A stretch of 64,000 bases of DNA from Setomelanomma holmii. Taxonomy: Eukaryota; Ascomycota; Dothideomycetes; Pleosporales; Phaeosphaeriaceae. The stretch is from contig ML978257.1 of NCBI GenBank assembly GCA_010015745.1, positions 46,857 through 110,856 on the forward strand, in the 5' to 3' direction. The translations under genes were made by a program, and so were the position numbers. Shown here piece by piece: positions 21,133-32,339 of the stretch (the stretch's first letter is position 1; the number at the start of each line of letters is the position of its first letter). The notes beneath the pieces were generated by a model. The model had not been told where the DNA came from and did no database searches. It worked only from the letters and a program-made list of their open reading frames with translations.

Positions 21133-23100
21133 TGTGAGACGTCGCGATTACAGTTGGACAAAGGATACAGGCAGCATCGAGGCAGCTTGCGGGTGTGTAT
21201 GTTGGAAGTGTGCATGGATGTGCATATTGCGAGGATTTTCATGACTATATTTCTCATGATACCTACGTCGATTTATACTTTTGCTTCTGAGAGGCAATTG
21301 AGCGGTTTAATGCATGGCACTTTATGTAGCATGGTGGGTGGCCTTCGTTTGCCTGAGGGACGATCGAGTGGTCTCAATGCATGGCATTTCATGTAGCATT
21401 TACATTTAGCAAGCGTTGCATTGCTGCCATTCCATGATGAAATTAATTCAAAGAAGTTTTGCATCCAAGCCTTTGTGTTTATGTAGACATCTGCGCTCCA
21501 TGCAACTTAATAGGAAAGACACTCAGCTAACTACTGGACTGCATTGGAAGCGATGCACCTCGGGTACGAACGATTCAAGTACGGGTAGCGGACTCGAGGT
21601 GATGTTTTGTAGGAAGTAATCGAAGCGAGGCTGAAACGTGTAAAAATAAAACGTGATATATGAAGTCGTTTTAAGTCGTGTGTACATTTGCGTATACGGA
21701 ATTTGTAATGAGCGGGTCGCTCTCTGCGAAAGAGAAAGTGTAGTTGTCGTTGTGCAGTTTTCCAAGTATATCTGGGATACGATGCCCGATGTCGATGAGT
21801 TGCGCCAGTGGTATGCAGGAGTTTTACAGCTCCTGGCTACTCTTCCGAAAAAAAGTCCTTTTCTAAATTTGTGAGTCTATTGCATAACGATGTCGACGTA
21901 CATGGTGTATTTCTAGGTAAAAAGTTTCACCAAACACCGCGCCTGCCTGTCCAAAATATGCCATCTGCTTTACTATAGACTAGCGAGAGAGGGCGCAGGA
22001 CGATGAGGTCGGAGCCCCAAAATTAACCCAAAAAATGACTACGCCAGGCTTTCACCAAGCATGGCATTACGTTGCTGTTGTGAGAGAATTCAAGAAATTT
22101 GACATTGATCGGCGATTGCTTGAGCGCGTTCTCGATATATTTCCGTCAGCATACAAATATCTCTTGCAAAATTTCCTAAGCGCATTTAAGACAAGAGCTT
22201 AGGCGAACAATTACAGGGTAATAGGATGCGACTGCTCTTTCTTGAGCGAGTGAGATGTTAGCGAGGTGCGGGACAGGGAGAGGAAATGTATCTGGCTACC
22301 ATTCTTGGTGCCGTCTTTATGTTCGTGTAGGTATACGAAGTATTAATGACCAATGTCTAAAAGTCCGGGTTGTAAGAAGTGGAAGGAAGAAGACACCACA
22401 TGGCAGGCAGGCGGGCGGGCGGTTTGGTGAAGTACATTCTACTACACCAATAAACAATCGTGCTAAGTGTGTGAGAGTCGAGAGTCTACAGGAGATCTTG
22501 AGATGCAGTCGCACGAAGATGCGCAGGATGGATCGCGACTTGCGGCTGGCGGTACTCCGCTGGTGATGTCTTGAGGCCGTGTAGGATCACCGGTTCCACG
22601 GCGAGCTGGTGAGGTATCCTTGGATAGTTTTAAGGCTGAGGGTCGTGTCATTAAGACTAGACTCGATCCGCAATATCTTCAAAACATGCTCCGGACTGTG
22701 AGTAGCCTGGTGGCGGCTCAAGGCCCTTGGTTGTTAAGTGGGGGCGCCAAGTCTCCTCGATGGAGGGGTCTTTGGCGAAATCTGGTGATGGCCAGTGTGA
22801 ATTGAGAAAGAGTCTGGGATGCTGGAATCCATTGTTTCTGCACGGGTGTGTGCAACATATCTTGTAAGCGGTGATCGCGCAAGGCGGGGAGAGGAGCAGC
22901 CGGCCCAGGCTTAGCTTGAAACCGAGAGCATGAGATCATTGAACTACAACAGGGTGTTCGAAGGCATTAGAATTTCAATAGTGCCATTGATCCAGTCTTT
23001 ACAGGAGTAGCTCAGTCTCTGCGATCCACTGCTCCACTTTGTAGCTTTTCATGCTCTTTATCTTACTTTCAGATGTCTAAATTACGTTTGTTAGCACTTT
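21133..23100. other. Long intergenic stretch
   Basis: About 2 kb without a supported gene on either strand. It contains the 23-bp imperfect direct repeat described separately. The remaining frames are short and featureless. Confidence 0.45.
21310..21399. repeat. Pair of 23-bp imperfect direct repeats
   Basis: ATGCATGGCACTTTATGTAG at 21310 and ATGCATGGCATTTCATGTAG at 21377 (both followed by CAT) differ at two positions and lie 67 bp apart, just downstream of the TBC gene. Meaning unknown. Confidence 0.7.
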
Positions 23101-23403
23101 CTACAGACCAAGCACACAACTCACATCTATCATACAGCCCTGACAGAAACAATCAAAACCCGAAATTGCACCAGTCTTGGGCGTCGAGGTTCCTTTCGGC
23201 GAGCTCTTAGGGCTCATAGACAGTGCGATATAGTCATCGTATATGTTTTCGAAGTCCACGTCTGCCCAGTCGTGCTCGAGCATGAAAATCATGACGATAT
23301 ACCATCCCAGCAGGGCCAAGAACGATAGGATGATGAGTGCCATGCTGGGCAGTAGAACGTCAGAATCGGGGTCTCGTAGGCCAAGGGTAGGTGTTAGGGT
23401 CAT
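23101..23403 (-). CDS. Small single-pass membrane protein candidate
   Basis: A 100-codon frame with one strong hydrophobic helix (MALIILSFLALLGWYIVMIF, about residues 21-40), then an acidic segment and a Cys-rich end (CFCQGC). A GTGAGT donor-like sequence follows DCFCQGCMID, so a further exon may replace the last eight residues. No homologue recognised. Confidence 0.35.
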   Translation of the reverse strand: MTLTPTLGLRDPDSDVLLPSMALIILSFLALLGWYIVMIFMLEHDWADVDFENIYDDYIALSMSPKSSPKGTSTPKTGAISGFDCFCQGCMIDVSCVLGL

Positions 23404-25966
23404 GGTAGTGATATGGAGCGTGGGTCTGAGGCGGGATTGGACAGTGGAATTATGGGTAGGCTTCGTTGGGGATGGATTGTGGTCGTTTGGGCTTTTCCAC
23501 GCCCATGGATCATGCGGTGTAACGATTGAGCGTTCTGTTCTCGATTATCGTTGGTGTTGTGATTTTGTGGTTGTGGTCAAGGATAGGATGGTGGTGGCCT
23601 CCTTTTGTACTGGGAGGGCGATGTCGTTTTACATGACACGCATGTCCAAAGACATACATGACGTTCCGTCTCCCATTCTTTCGTCGCTCGAAATCTGAGA
23701 GTCGTTGAACACACGGAGAAGTGCGCGCGCCAGAGGCCGTGCTAGGTCAATATCGTTGTTTTGGTACTCTGACCCATTCTATCCTAGTTTATTATACATG
23801 CTGTGGATTGGTTTATAGAATGCATCCGAGTCGCTGTGCGACTTCTACTACTGTGGATAGCGATGTTATTCAGTTCCAAACACTCCTCGGCTGGTCGGAG
23901 TGGTGAGAGCACGGGCGGTCGGGATCGTTGGTACAGTACGTAAAGTACACGCGCTATCATGACGTGCCAGTACCGACCGCCTCGAGGATGTATTTTTCGA
24001 GTTTGAACCTTGCCGTGTTGAACCTGAGCTTCTTGCCTTCGGATATGCACGTGCTGTCGTGCTTTGGTCATCAACTGCGGACGCTTGTCAGAAGTTCAAG
24101 GTGTTAAATTATGGTGATCTCGTTGAAGAGTACAACTGCCACCGGTGTATAACCAGACGGTGAGAGGATGCTGTCCAGTCTCTTCCAGGCCCACACTGGG
24201 CGAGAATGAAGCATTTATATGGCTGCTCAAAGGGTCTTGCCCGTGTGAATCCTATTTGTACGGCACAAGCAGACAAACCTCTTGAAGAGCCATGCAATTG
24301 GTTGCGCGGCCTTAGTATGGGCTGTTTTGAGTGTTTGTGCTATTCAAATACCGCACCGGCGTGCCGTGTACAATATCGTGTCGTAGGGCTAGGTTGAGTT
24401 TCGTGATCCGAATGTAATCAAGATCAAAGTCTTCCAGCAAGATTGAGTCGTCTGCGCGAAGCAACGTGTGGAGCTCAGCAACCCTCTGGAAGGGTGAAGG
24501 CGATCCGGATCGCTGTAGCCGCAAGGCGCGGCGTCCAGAATAGGCGCTTTCCGCGTAAACCAAGAAGTGAACATCCCCACTGCAGCCTGTGGCTTGTGAT
24601 CCATGTCGCTAATCGAGTCCATTTTGTATTTGACATGAAACCTGGTCTAAGAGTGAGGCAATTCGAAACTGCCTAGGTAGTCAGATACGAAGATATGTTG
24701 ATTTCGCGACAACTTGTTGCCGGCATAACATCCGAGTCACCATTGGTACTCAAGCTAACATGTGTCATTTCTGTTGGGCATGGCACCGTCCTCTTCATCA
24801 TTATCTACATCAAAACCGCCATTGGCATCATCTGCGGTTGCCTTTCGGGCTGCAAGCCGCTATTCTCAAAACTCTTCCCACTCCAACTTCGCCACCTCGA
24901 CCTCACACTCAAACTCGCGCTCTACGCCTCAGCACACGCGGAAATTAACGTCGATGGTTGAGACTTGCCCTTCAAGATAGTCGAGAAAGAGGGTTACGAG
25001 GTCTGATACGAAGATGCTGGCGGGACTCCAAAAAGTCGGAGTGCTGGTGCGTCGGGTATGGGTTCGAGGGCAACAGTCGGTTTAGGTGAATTGGGAGAAG
25101 CTGTTGGCAAAGATGCGGGGAGTGCAGACAGTAGGGAATAGATTATGATGAAGTAAATGCTTAGTGCGAAGATAAGCCCTGCTTGATGGATTATATTGAA
25201 CACGGTTGACCATGTATAGGCGCTCAGCGCATTATATGTACAGTAAGCAAAAGGCAGAACGGTGCAACGAGGGCAATACACTAGCCAATTCGCGAGTGAA
25301 CTTGGTTATGCGGTCAATCGACACATGTCCCATCATTACGAAACCGACCACACCACTACCCAGCTATCTGCACCGTCCAACCTCCTTTCCAACCCCGTCG
25401 ATTACCCAGCAACGATCACCCTAGCAACGACGCCACATGTCTAGCCGAGGCGATGCCCAACAGACGTGGTGCGACACCAGCAGGCGCGTGGCCATGTCGT
25501 ACATCCAGAGACGATGTTGAGTGGGGTTGTGAGACGTTGCGCGACATGTGGCAAAACAGGGATGACAGGAGCACGAGGGACGTTGATGACGTGGATATGA
25601 GGGGGAGCCAGACAATGGATAAGGTTGAAGTGTTGATGCATGAGCAGCTGGGAGATAAGATGTGCGAGAACTATGACATAAGCGGGCATCGAAAAAAGAT
25701 ATAGGCCATGGCGACACGGGAACTGACTTCCGACGAACGCAATGGAAGTGTTAGTATAAACGAAATGAATGATCACCATGGAAGGAAGGGAAGTTTGTGA
25801 GATGCTCAGAAAGAAATTGGCATTCATACTTGCGCCTGTGCAAGCCTACGTGACTTGCATGTACTACAGATTATCCGACGAAAAGCCAAGATGTGGTGGC
25901 GTTAGTAAGCATACACCTACTGTCGAGCAACTAGATTATGGTAGGAAATGGTAGAAACAATTGCGC
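23404..25966. other. Long non-coding or decayed stretch with a membrane-protein fragment
   Basis: No intact gene. Around 24775-24890 (plus) the frame reads TAIGIICGCLSGCKPLFSKL after a hydrophobic segment, resembling the last helix and C-terminal edge of fungal rhodopsin-like proteins (usually IICxCLPxLKPLF). On the minus strand at 25281-24994 a frame with one hydrophobic segment (FALSIYFIIIYSLLSALPAS) is also present. Both could be eroded gene fragments. Confidence 0.3.
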
Positions 25967-27802
25967 TTACAACTCCTCATCATCGTCATCGTACTCTTCG
26001 TCAAGCTCGACATGACGGGTCGCGTGGAGTGGGGCGGGTATGGCGTAGATAGTAGAAGAGGTGTCCTGGGTGTGAGTCTCCTGGGTGGAGGTCACTACCT
26101 CAACATCAACATCAGTGGGAGTGGTCGTAGTTTCAACAGTGGTCTGCGCAGTCTGAATGATAGCATCCTGATGCTCGACCTTGGTGTCCTGGGTATCCTC
26201 AATAGGTGTAGTGAGTTGCGACTCGTTGCTATCTGGGATTTCGATACCAAGCCCGAACGATGGAGCAGGCTGGACAGCTGTGTCAACGAGCTCATCGACC
26301 GTATCCTTAACAGCCTGCTCAACCGCAGTCTCGGTCAATCCATCCTCTGAGGCGAGAGACGGCGAGCGCGGGGTCCATCCACCAAGTTCTGTCAGAGGTG
26401 AGTCAGAAAAGCTAAGCGGAGAGCGCGGAGGAATATCATGGGGAGGAGAGTGCCGAACTTCGTCAGGGTGGTATGCACCCGCGAGTTCGAGCAGCCCACC
26501 GAGCTTTGGCTGTTCACCCATTGGCACCTTAGGAGCATTATCGAGCTCACCTTCGTTGTCGTACTTCTTGAGGGACTTCTTGGGCTTCATAGTAAACTTA
26601 ACTTTCTGAGACGCCAGCTTCTTGAGTGTCGCCTCCTTCACAGCCTTCGCAGACTGTTTTGGTGTGCCGTCCTCGTCATCAATAGCCTTGTCTTGTGCGA
26701 CGTCGTGCGCATCCTCAAGCTTCTTGTCAGGTAGGCCAAAGACTTGCTGCATCTTCTTCTCGGCATGCAGAGCGCGACCCTTCTTGGACTTCTCGGTGTG
26801 CCAGCGCACACCCGTTGGAGTCTCGCCGTTGTCGTAGAAAGCCTTGTAGGTCACGTACTCATGCCGGACAGACTCAACAGTCCGACCTTGAGACTGCTCG
26901 CTGAAATCAAAGGCTGTGGTGGCGGCAAAGTCTTCGTTCATGAAGCGGTCATTGTGCTTCTCTGTCAGCTCCCAAATGGATACATCTGGAAAGTCAGTCA
27001 GAAGAGCTGCTAGATACTCGCGTTCGATCTTGGTCCATGGGTCGTCCAGAGTGATACGGTTAATCGATTGGCCTCGGCGATCGTTCAGCCCCTTGACAGC
27101 TTGCACGTTATTCCAGTCCTTGGGGACGCCGTGGTCATAGCAGTAGACAAAGGGCTGGCGCCGAGGGGCAGGATAGGTTGGATCCTTCTTGAGGACCGGT
27201 CGCATGTCGATAAGTGTAATGGCCAACAGATCCTCCTGGTCCAGATCCGGGAGGTTTTCCGCATTGAGCGGCTCGCCGGGACCGAAGTGCTTTACATAAC
27301 GGCTACCGCGCTTGAAGCGGAACTTGCGATCCTCCCACATTGGTGGGTTGGTGGCACCATTGCTATCGCGGGCGGACGGTTGATCAGGATGCGGGCGTGG
27401 ATCACCAGTGATTGGCTTTATACCCCAGAAGGCGTTTTTGGGTGGAATCTGAATATTGTGCTGCCATGGGAGGAACTGCTCGGTGATTGGAGGGTTCTTG
27501 GAAGTGGCCTTGGCTTTACTCTTGCCTTTTGGTGTCTTCACCGCAGGCGCGTCGTCATCCATGAGAGTGTCACCCTCGTCCTCCTCTCCAGGCACAACCG
27601 GCTTGACCGGCTTTTCTTGGACTACATCGAGAGTGGCGTCATGTACATCGGTATCGGTCGGCTCAGGGGCGAGCTTTGACTTCTTGGCTGGTGCTTCGGC
27701 GGAGGGGGACAAAAGCGATGAAGACGCTCGGCGGCGCTTGTTGTTAGCGGTGATGGACTGCATGATGGTGGTTGTTGTGATGGGTGTAGACACGGTCGAC
27801 AC
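25967..27802 (-). CDS. Uncharacterised nuclear-type protein with DWNN...NDRF module
   Basis: One uninterrupted frame of 611 aa. Residues 1-110 are disordered, with basic patches resembling nuclear localisation signals (KRRR near 22, KKSK near 40) and an acidic stretch. A folded region follows (about 110-350). Within it, residues ~225-290 read PKDWNN..A..LN.R..Q.I.R...E..YL..L...FPD...WELTEKHNDRF, a module that also occurs, diverged, in the gene at 62022. The helical E..YL...W...HNDRF part has the spacing of a Myb/SANT-like fold, but I cannot confirm that. The C-terminal 200 residues are Thr/Ser/Glu-rich and end in an acidic tail (DEEYDDDDEEL). Likely chromatin- or DNA-associated by inference; function unknown. 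Confidence 0.82.
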   Translation of the reverse strand: MSTVSTPITTTTIMQSITANNKRRRASSSLLSPSAEAPAKKSKLAPEPTDTDVHDATLDVVQEKPVKPVVPGEEDEGDTLMDDDAPAVKTPKGKSKAKATSKNPPITEQFLPWQHNIQIPPKNAFWGIKPITGDPRPHPDQPSARDSNGATNPPMWEDRKFRFKRGSRYVKHFGPGEPLNAENLPDLDQEDLLAITLIDMRPVLKKDPTYPAPRRQPFVYCYDHGVPKDWNNVQAVKGLNDRRGQSINRITLDDPWTKIEREYLAALLTDFPDVSIWELTEKHNDRFMNEDFAATTAFDFSEQSQGRTVESVRHEYVTYKAFYDNGETPTGVRWHTEKSKKGRALHAEKKMQQVFGLPDKKLEDAHDVAQDKAIDDEDGTPKQSAKAVKEATLKKLASQKVKFTMKPKKSLKKYDNEGELDNAPKVPMGEQPKLGGLLELAGAYHPDEVRHSPPHDIPPRSPLSFSDSPLTELGGWTPRSPSLASEDGLTETAVEQAVKDTVDELVDTAVQPAPSFGLGIEIPDSNESQLTTPIEDTQDTKVEHQDAIIQTAQTTVETTTTPTDVDVEVVTSTQETHTQDTSSTIYAIPAPLHATRHVELDEEYDDDDEEL

Positions 27803-29374
27803 AGGCGCGGAAATTATGGGTTGCTTGAAAGAAGGTTGTGCTTATGGCGAATGGGTTGATGGTGGATGTTGATGATGGAAAGATGGATACGGCAGACTTT
27901 GACGTGCGATATATACAAGCAGGCGCCGCATCATAGTGAAGATTCAGTGAAAGAATTGTGCGGAGACGTGGAAACGCTTTATCGATAACAACTTACAATG
28001 TCGGCGTGCAGAAAGTCGTTTGGGATGCTTTTTTGAGGTGAAAGTGTGTCTTAACAGGTGACAAAGGCAATTAGGGGAGCAGCGAACTGACAATGGAACA
28101 AAGGGACCATGAGATACCATCGCGTCCAAAACGTTCTGAAGCCAGAGCTCGATCCATCGCTGCTCGACAGACTTGCGGCTCGTGCAATTACCATGTTTGC
28201 TCACCATCGTTGTGGATGTGACGTCGCCATTTTCCACGGTGCTGATCCTTTCCCAGGAGACCTCGACGAAGTTTCACGGCGTCTGCCTCGAGGTCGAAAG
28301 TCGCACAAGCTTAGCGCTGGCCACCATTGGGAAAGTTGTGGTAAACAGGAGCTGAAGATAATTGCTCGGAAACAAGAACGAGGCTTTGTGAGTGAGCAAG
28401 AGTTGTAGGTAATGATTGGCAGCATCGAAGGAATTCCATGAATATTATGTGAAACGCCTTGCACGGAGATTAACCAAAATGCGGAAAGGTTTACTGCAGA
28501 CTTCAAGGTACCGTCAGCCTGTTAGCGCTTTGGGGAATGTCTTTAGCGCAATGGTCTGCATCTGCGAGGAGCAATACTCGAGAGCGATGTATTGTGGATG
28601 ATGAGGTTGGTAAAGACTGCACATGATGTAGATGTCATGGCCTAACCTTTTCTGGTACGCTAGCCCACACGCAACCCCACTATCGCGTCCCTGCCATCTT
28701 GATTCAATCATCTGAACTTCATCGCGCCCGTTCTCGACCCAAACTGTGTCTGTCATGGTGTTTCCGGCCCCGCTGTGAAACACTGCGTTGCGGCTACGCA
28801 CTAGCTGGACGCCTTACTTTGACCCAAATCCAGCCTCATAACGCGATCAGCGCCGTGCTTATTTCATACGCGTACTGCTTGCACCTCTCACATTGCGAGC
28901 CAAGTCTTCAACTTCGACAATCTAGCAGTGTTCTGACATGAGGCTCAGCATCGTGGTTGAAAACATTCCTAAACTGAAGCTAGTGCTGACTCGTCTTGTG
29001 GTAATTGCAGACAGCTTTGCAACGTGGCAAGCCATTCAGAGCGCCGAGATGTCTTTACTGCCTCCTGCTGGTCACTGCATAACGGCGAAATTATCGTTCA
29101 CCCTGCATCGCCTTACCGAGCACTGTGGGCCGCAAGGATCTTCACATGCGCAGGCTTGTTTGGAGTTACCACAGATTTTTGGTGCGTGTTGAGCCAGGAC
29201 AGCAGGTTTGGTACAGCATGTCATGCCGCATTGAATGGCGGCAGCCAAAGCTGGAGTACAAAGTGTAGCCTGGATCCTTCCCGTCCGTACGCATCGTCCT
29301 CGTGCGCAGTGCATCTTCTCTTCCATTCTTTGGCATCTCTCTGCTTCCATCAATTTTAAGCGTCTCTATACACA
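27803..29374. other. Divergent intergenic region
   Basis: Lies between a minus-strand and a plus-strand gene, so it probably holds both promoters. Only short featureless frames. Confidence 0.45.
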
Positions 29375-31281
29375 ATGCTGTCCCTCGTTCCAATATGGCT
29401 TTCACTCGCGACCCTAACAATTGCTGTCACAAGACAATTTAGGTTCGAGTTGACATGGGCGAAAGGCGCGCCAGATGGACACGAGCGAGAAATGGTATTC
29501 ATCAATGGGCAATATCCCGGACCATTGCTAGAGATCCAGCAGGATGACTGGGTGGAGATTGAAGTATGCAATCAGATGCCCTTCAATACGACCATTCATT
29601 ACCATGGTAACACATAAATTGCACTCGCGCTACTACTTTGTGCTGACCTACGACAGGCATACATCAGACGAACACACCTTGGGCCGATGGTGTATCCGGC
29701 CTGACGCAAAGACCTATTCAGCCAGGGGCAGTGTTCAAGTACAAATGGCATGCAGATTCGTACGGAAGCTATTTCTACCATGCTCACAGCCGCGGGCAGA
29801 TCGATGACGGCGCATATGGTCCCATCGTTATCAATCCCAAGGTTGGGATACCGAAGCCCTTCGACAAGATCGCTGCAGCGGATGTCAGACTGCTGGAGGA
29901 AGCCGAGGCCGCTGTTCAGCCTTTGTTGCTAACAGATTGGCGACATAGGACTTCGGACTTGACCTGGCAGGACCAGCTTGCCTCTGGACTAGAGAGCGCA
30001 ATTTGCATGGACTCGCTACTGATCAATGGAAAAGGTGCCGTGGAGTGTTTGCCTCGAGAAGACTTAGACGAGTACCTAGATGAGAGTATTGCACCGCTGT
30101 TGCAAGCTAATAATTTGACATTGACGGACAAGGGGTATGTTACCTGACTAGCCACGCATTTGTGATTATTAACTGATGATTTCAGGTGCCTTCCTCCACA
30201 ATTTTTCCAGCTCGCATTGGGCAACAGCTCGGCTATCAACATCGACGCGTTACCCAAAGAAGTCTTTGAGATATGTACCCCGACTCAGGGCTCACGGGAG
30301 GTTATTAAGGTGCCCAGTGGTAAGAGGTGGCTCGCTTTGGATGTCATCTCGACCGCTGGAATTGCTACATTCTCCTTCAGCATTGACGAGCATCTTTTAT
30401 GGATTTATGCTGTGGATGGGCATTATATCGAGCCGCTCAAGGTCGATATCTTGACGGTTGCGAACGGTGACAGGTACTCAGTCTTCATCCAGCTGGACAA
30501 GCCGTCCAAGAACTATGGTATTCGCGTGGCGTCCTTGTCTGCGACGCAGGTCATTGCCACCACAGCTATCCTCTCCTACACAGGAGGCTATGACGATGGC
30601 CACTACAGAAATGGCACCGACCCCGTGTCATCCAAGCCATCGATCAATCTTGGCGGCAAGCCTACTTCCGCCAATGCGACCCAGTTCAACCAGGCCCTTA
30701 TGAAGTCTTTCCCGCCCCAATTCCCGCAGCCCGCACCCGCAGCATCGCAGACGGTTTTCATGTCGATGGGCACTATTGGAAACAGCTATACATGGGCACT
30801 CAACTCGACAGCGCTCTCGCACCCTATGCTTGACGACATGAACCCGCCTCTGCTATATCAACAACCTGACCAATACAACTCTGGTGGCGACATCACAATC
30901 ATCACCAAGAACAACACCTGGGTTGATCTAATTTTCATCTCCGGCCAACCAAACGAACCACCTCACCCCATCCATAAGCACTCCAACAGAGCCTTCATTA
31001 TTGGTGCTGGACAAGGTGCTTTTAGCTGGACGAGCGTCGCACAGGCTGCAGCAGCCATTCCGCAAAGTTTCAATCTGGTCGATCCGCCATACCGAGATGG
31101 CTTCGTTGTCCCGCCATCGACGACACAGCCCACTTGGCTCGCGGTCCGGTACCAAGTTGTCAATCCGGGCGCGTTCATGCTACACTGTCACATCCAAAGT
31201 CACTTAAATGGTGGCATGGCTATGGTGATATTGGACGGCGTGGACGAATGGCCGGAAGTTCCTAATGCATACAAGAACTAA
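29375..31281 (+). CDS. Secreted multicopper oxidase (fungal ascorbate-oxidase/laccase-like)
   Basis: Exons 29375-29606, 29657-30134 and 30186-31281 join in frame to 601 aa (introns 50 and 51 nt). Oxidises phenolic or similar substrates while reducing O2 to water using four coppers. A hydrophobic N-terminus (MLSLVPIWLSLATLTIAV) is a likely signal peptide. All four copper motifs are intact: HYHG (75-78, completed across intron 1), YHAHS (118-122), HPIHKHS (about 500) and HCHIQSH (570-576). Cupredoxin domain 1 starts FRFELTWAKGAPDG and carries MVFINGQYPGPLLEI, the pattern of the fungal ascorbate-oxidase-like group. Several N-glycosylation sites (NTT, NAT) fit secretion. Relatives act in pigment polymerisation, lignin-like phenol oxidation or iron metabolism; no neighbouring pigment genes are present to choose between these. 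Confidence 0.93.
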
Positions 31282-31338
31282 GACCCAGTCTACATGACGC
31301 TAATTTGTAATGACCTTCCATAGACCAAGAATTTAATG

Positions 31339-31782
31339 TTAGTATCTCGGGTCGGCCCCTCCGCCGTCCCAGCGTCCCTTCACAGTGTCTTCCATGGCTT
31401 TCATGCAGCCTCGCAGATGTATTGCGCGTTCAGGTGTCACGATATTGTTGTGGACTTTGAGCTGCACATGCTGTGGGTGGTGGAGAAGCTTGATCTTCGC
31501 CTTTTTGGGATCGACCCGCATCTTTCCCTTGTCCCTCGGTTTCTTCCGTGGTCTGAGGCTGGCTATGTAGCCTTTGAAAGTGTTGCGGAGTCGAGGAAAC
31601 ATGGAGAGCCTGGTCGTGTGTTGAAACGTTGCTGTGGTTTGCAGACGGATATGCTCTTCACTTGCGCAACCACACAGGCAACCCGCGGAACAACAACGAT
31701 GACACATGCCGGCTGCCACAAAATACATGTCTACAGCTTCAGGTTTGTTGGGACATTGTCGCGTGTCACACTCACGCACCAC
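31339..31782 (-). CDS. Small basic Cys-containing open frame, doubtful
   Basis: A 147-codon frame convergent with the oxidase gene and ending 57 bp beyond its stop. It has a Cys cluster (CHRCCSAGCLCGC) and a basic middle (RPRKKPRDKGK). The opposite strand also carries a long frame (31336-31881), so coding status is uncertain. Confidence 0.3.
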   Translation of the reverse strand: MVRECDTRQCPNKPEAVDMYFVAAGMCHRCCSAGCLCGCASEEHIRLQTTATFQHTTRLSMFPRLRNTFKGYIASLRPRKKPRDKGKMRVDPKKAKIKLLHHPQHVQLKVHNNIVTPERAIHLRGCMKAMEDTVKGRWDGGGADPRY

Positions 31783-32339
31783 GCTGCCACGACACCAACA
31801 ATCGCGACCCGCATGATTCCGCTCGGTGCATGTGCTCAGCGCGCGATTTCAAAACAACGCGATTCCGGAACATTGCGATAAAAGTTCTTGGTGTTGAGTC
31901 CCTCGGTTCTCGCCCGCGCACCGCGCCTTCCATCGGCTACCCGCTCCCGACATCATCTTAGCACCTCGGCTCCAATCGGGCGATTCCGGCCAGTGACGTC
32001 GCCCGCCAACACCATCATGAGCACCTTATCGTCATGTCCACGCTATATATTGCTAATCGAAATTCCCACACTGCAGCACTTTTCGGCGACTTTCAGCCGC
32101 TGGCTTGCACTTATCTCGTTTCCTTGCTTGCGTGTAGTCCGCATAGATATATATTGTAAGCGTAGTAGCCGAATCGAAGATGCCGACACCACCGTTTTCC
32201 CAAGATCGCCGAGACTGGCTTACGGAGATTTCTGGACTGTTTGCTAAGAGCAGGGATTTGAAGAAAGGAAAGATTGTTGTGGGATTGCCAAAGGCACTTG
32301 GCTCCTCGACGACGATTAGCACGTTTGGATCCAGAGACG
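31783..32339. other. Intergenic, promoter side of MDR gene
   Basis: No supported gene. The MDR start codon at 32340 lies inside a longer open frame that extends upstream to 32274 and may be partly leader. Confidence 0.4.

Noticed and set aside
26181..27679. Plus-strand frames of up to 203 codons
   Set aside because: Antisense to the continuous 611-codon gene with coherent composition.
31336..31881. 181-codon plus-strand frame after the multicopper oxidase
   Set aside because: No domain; conflicts with an equally weak minus-strand frame, so it is not listed as a gene.
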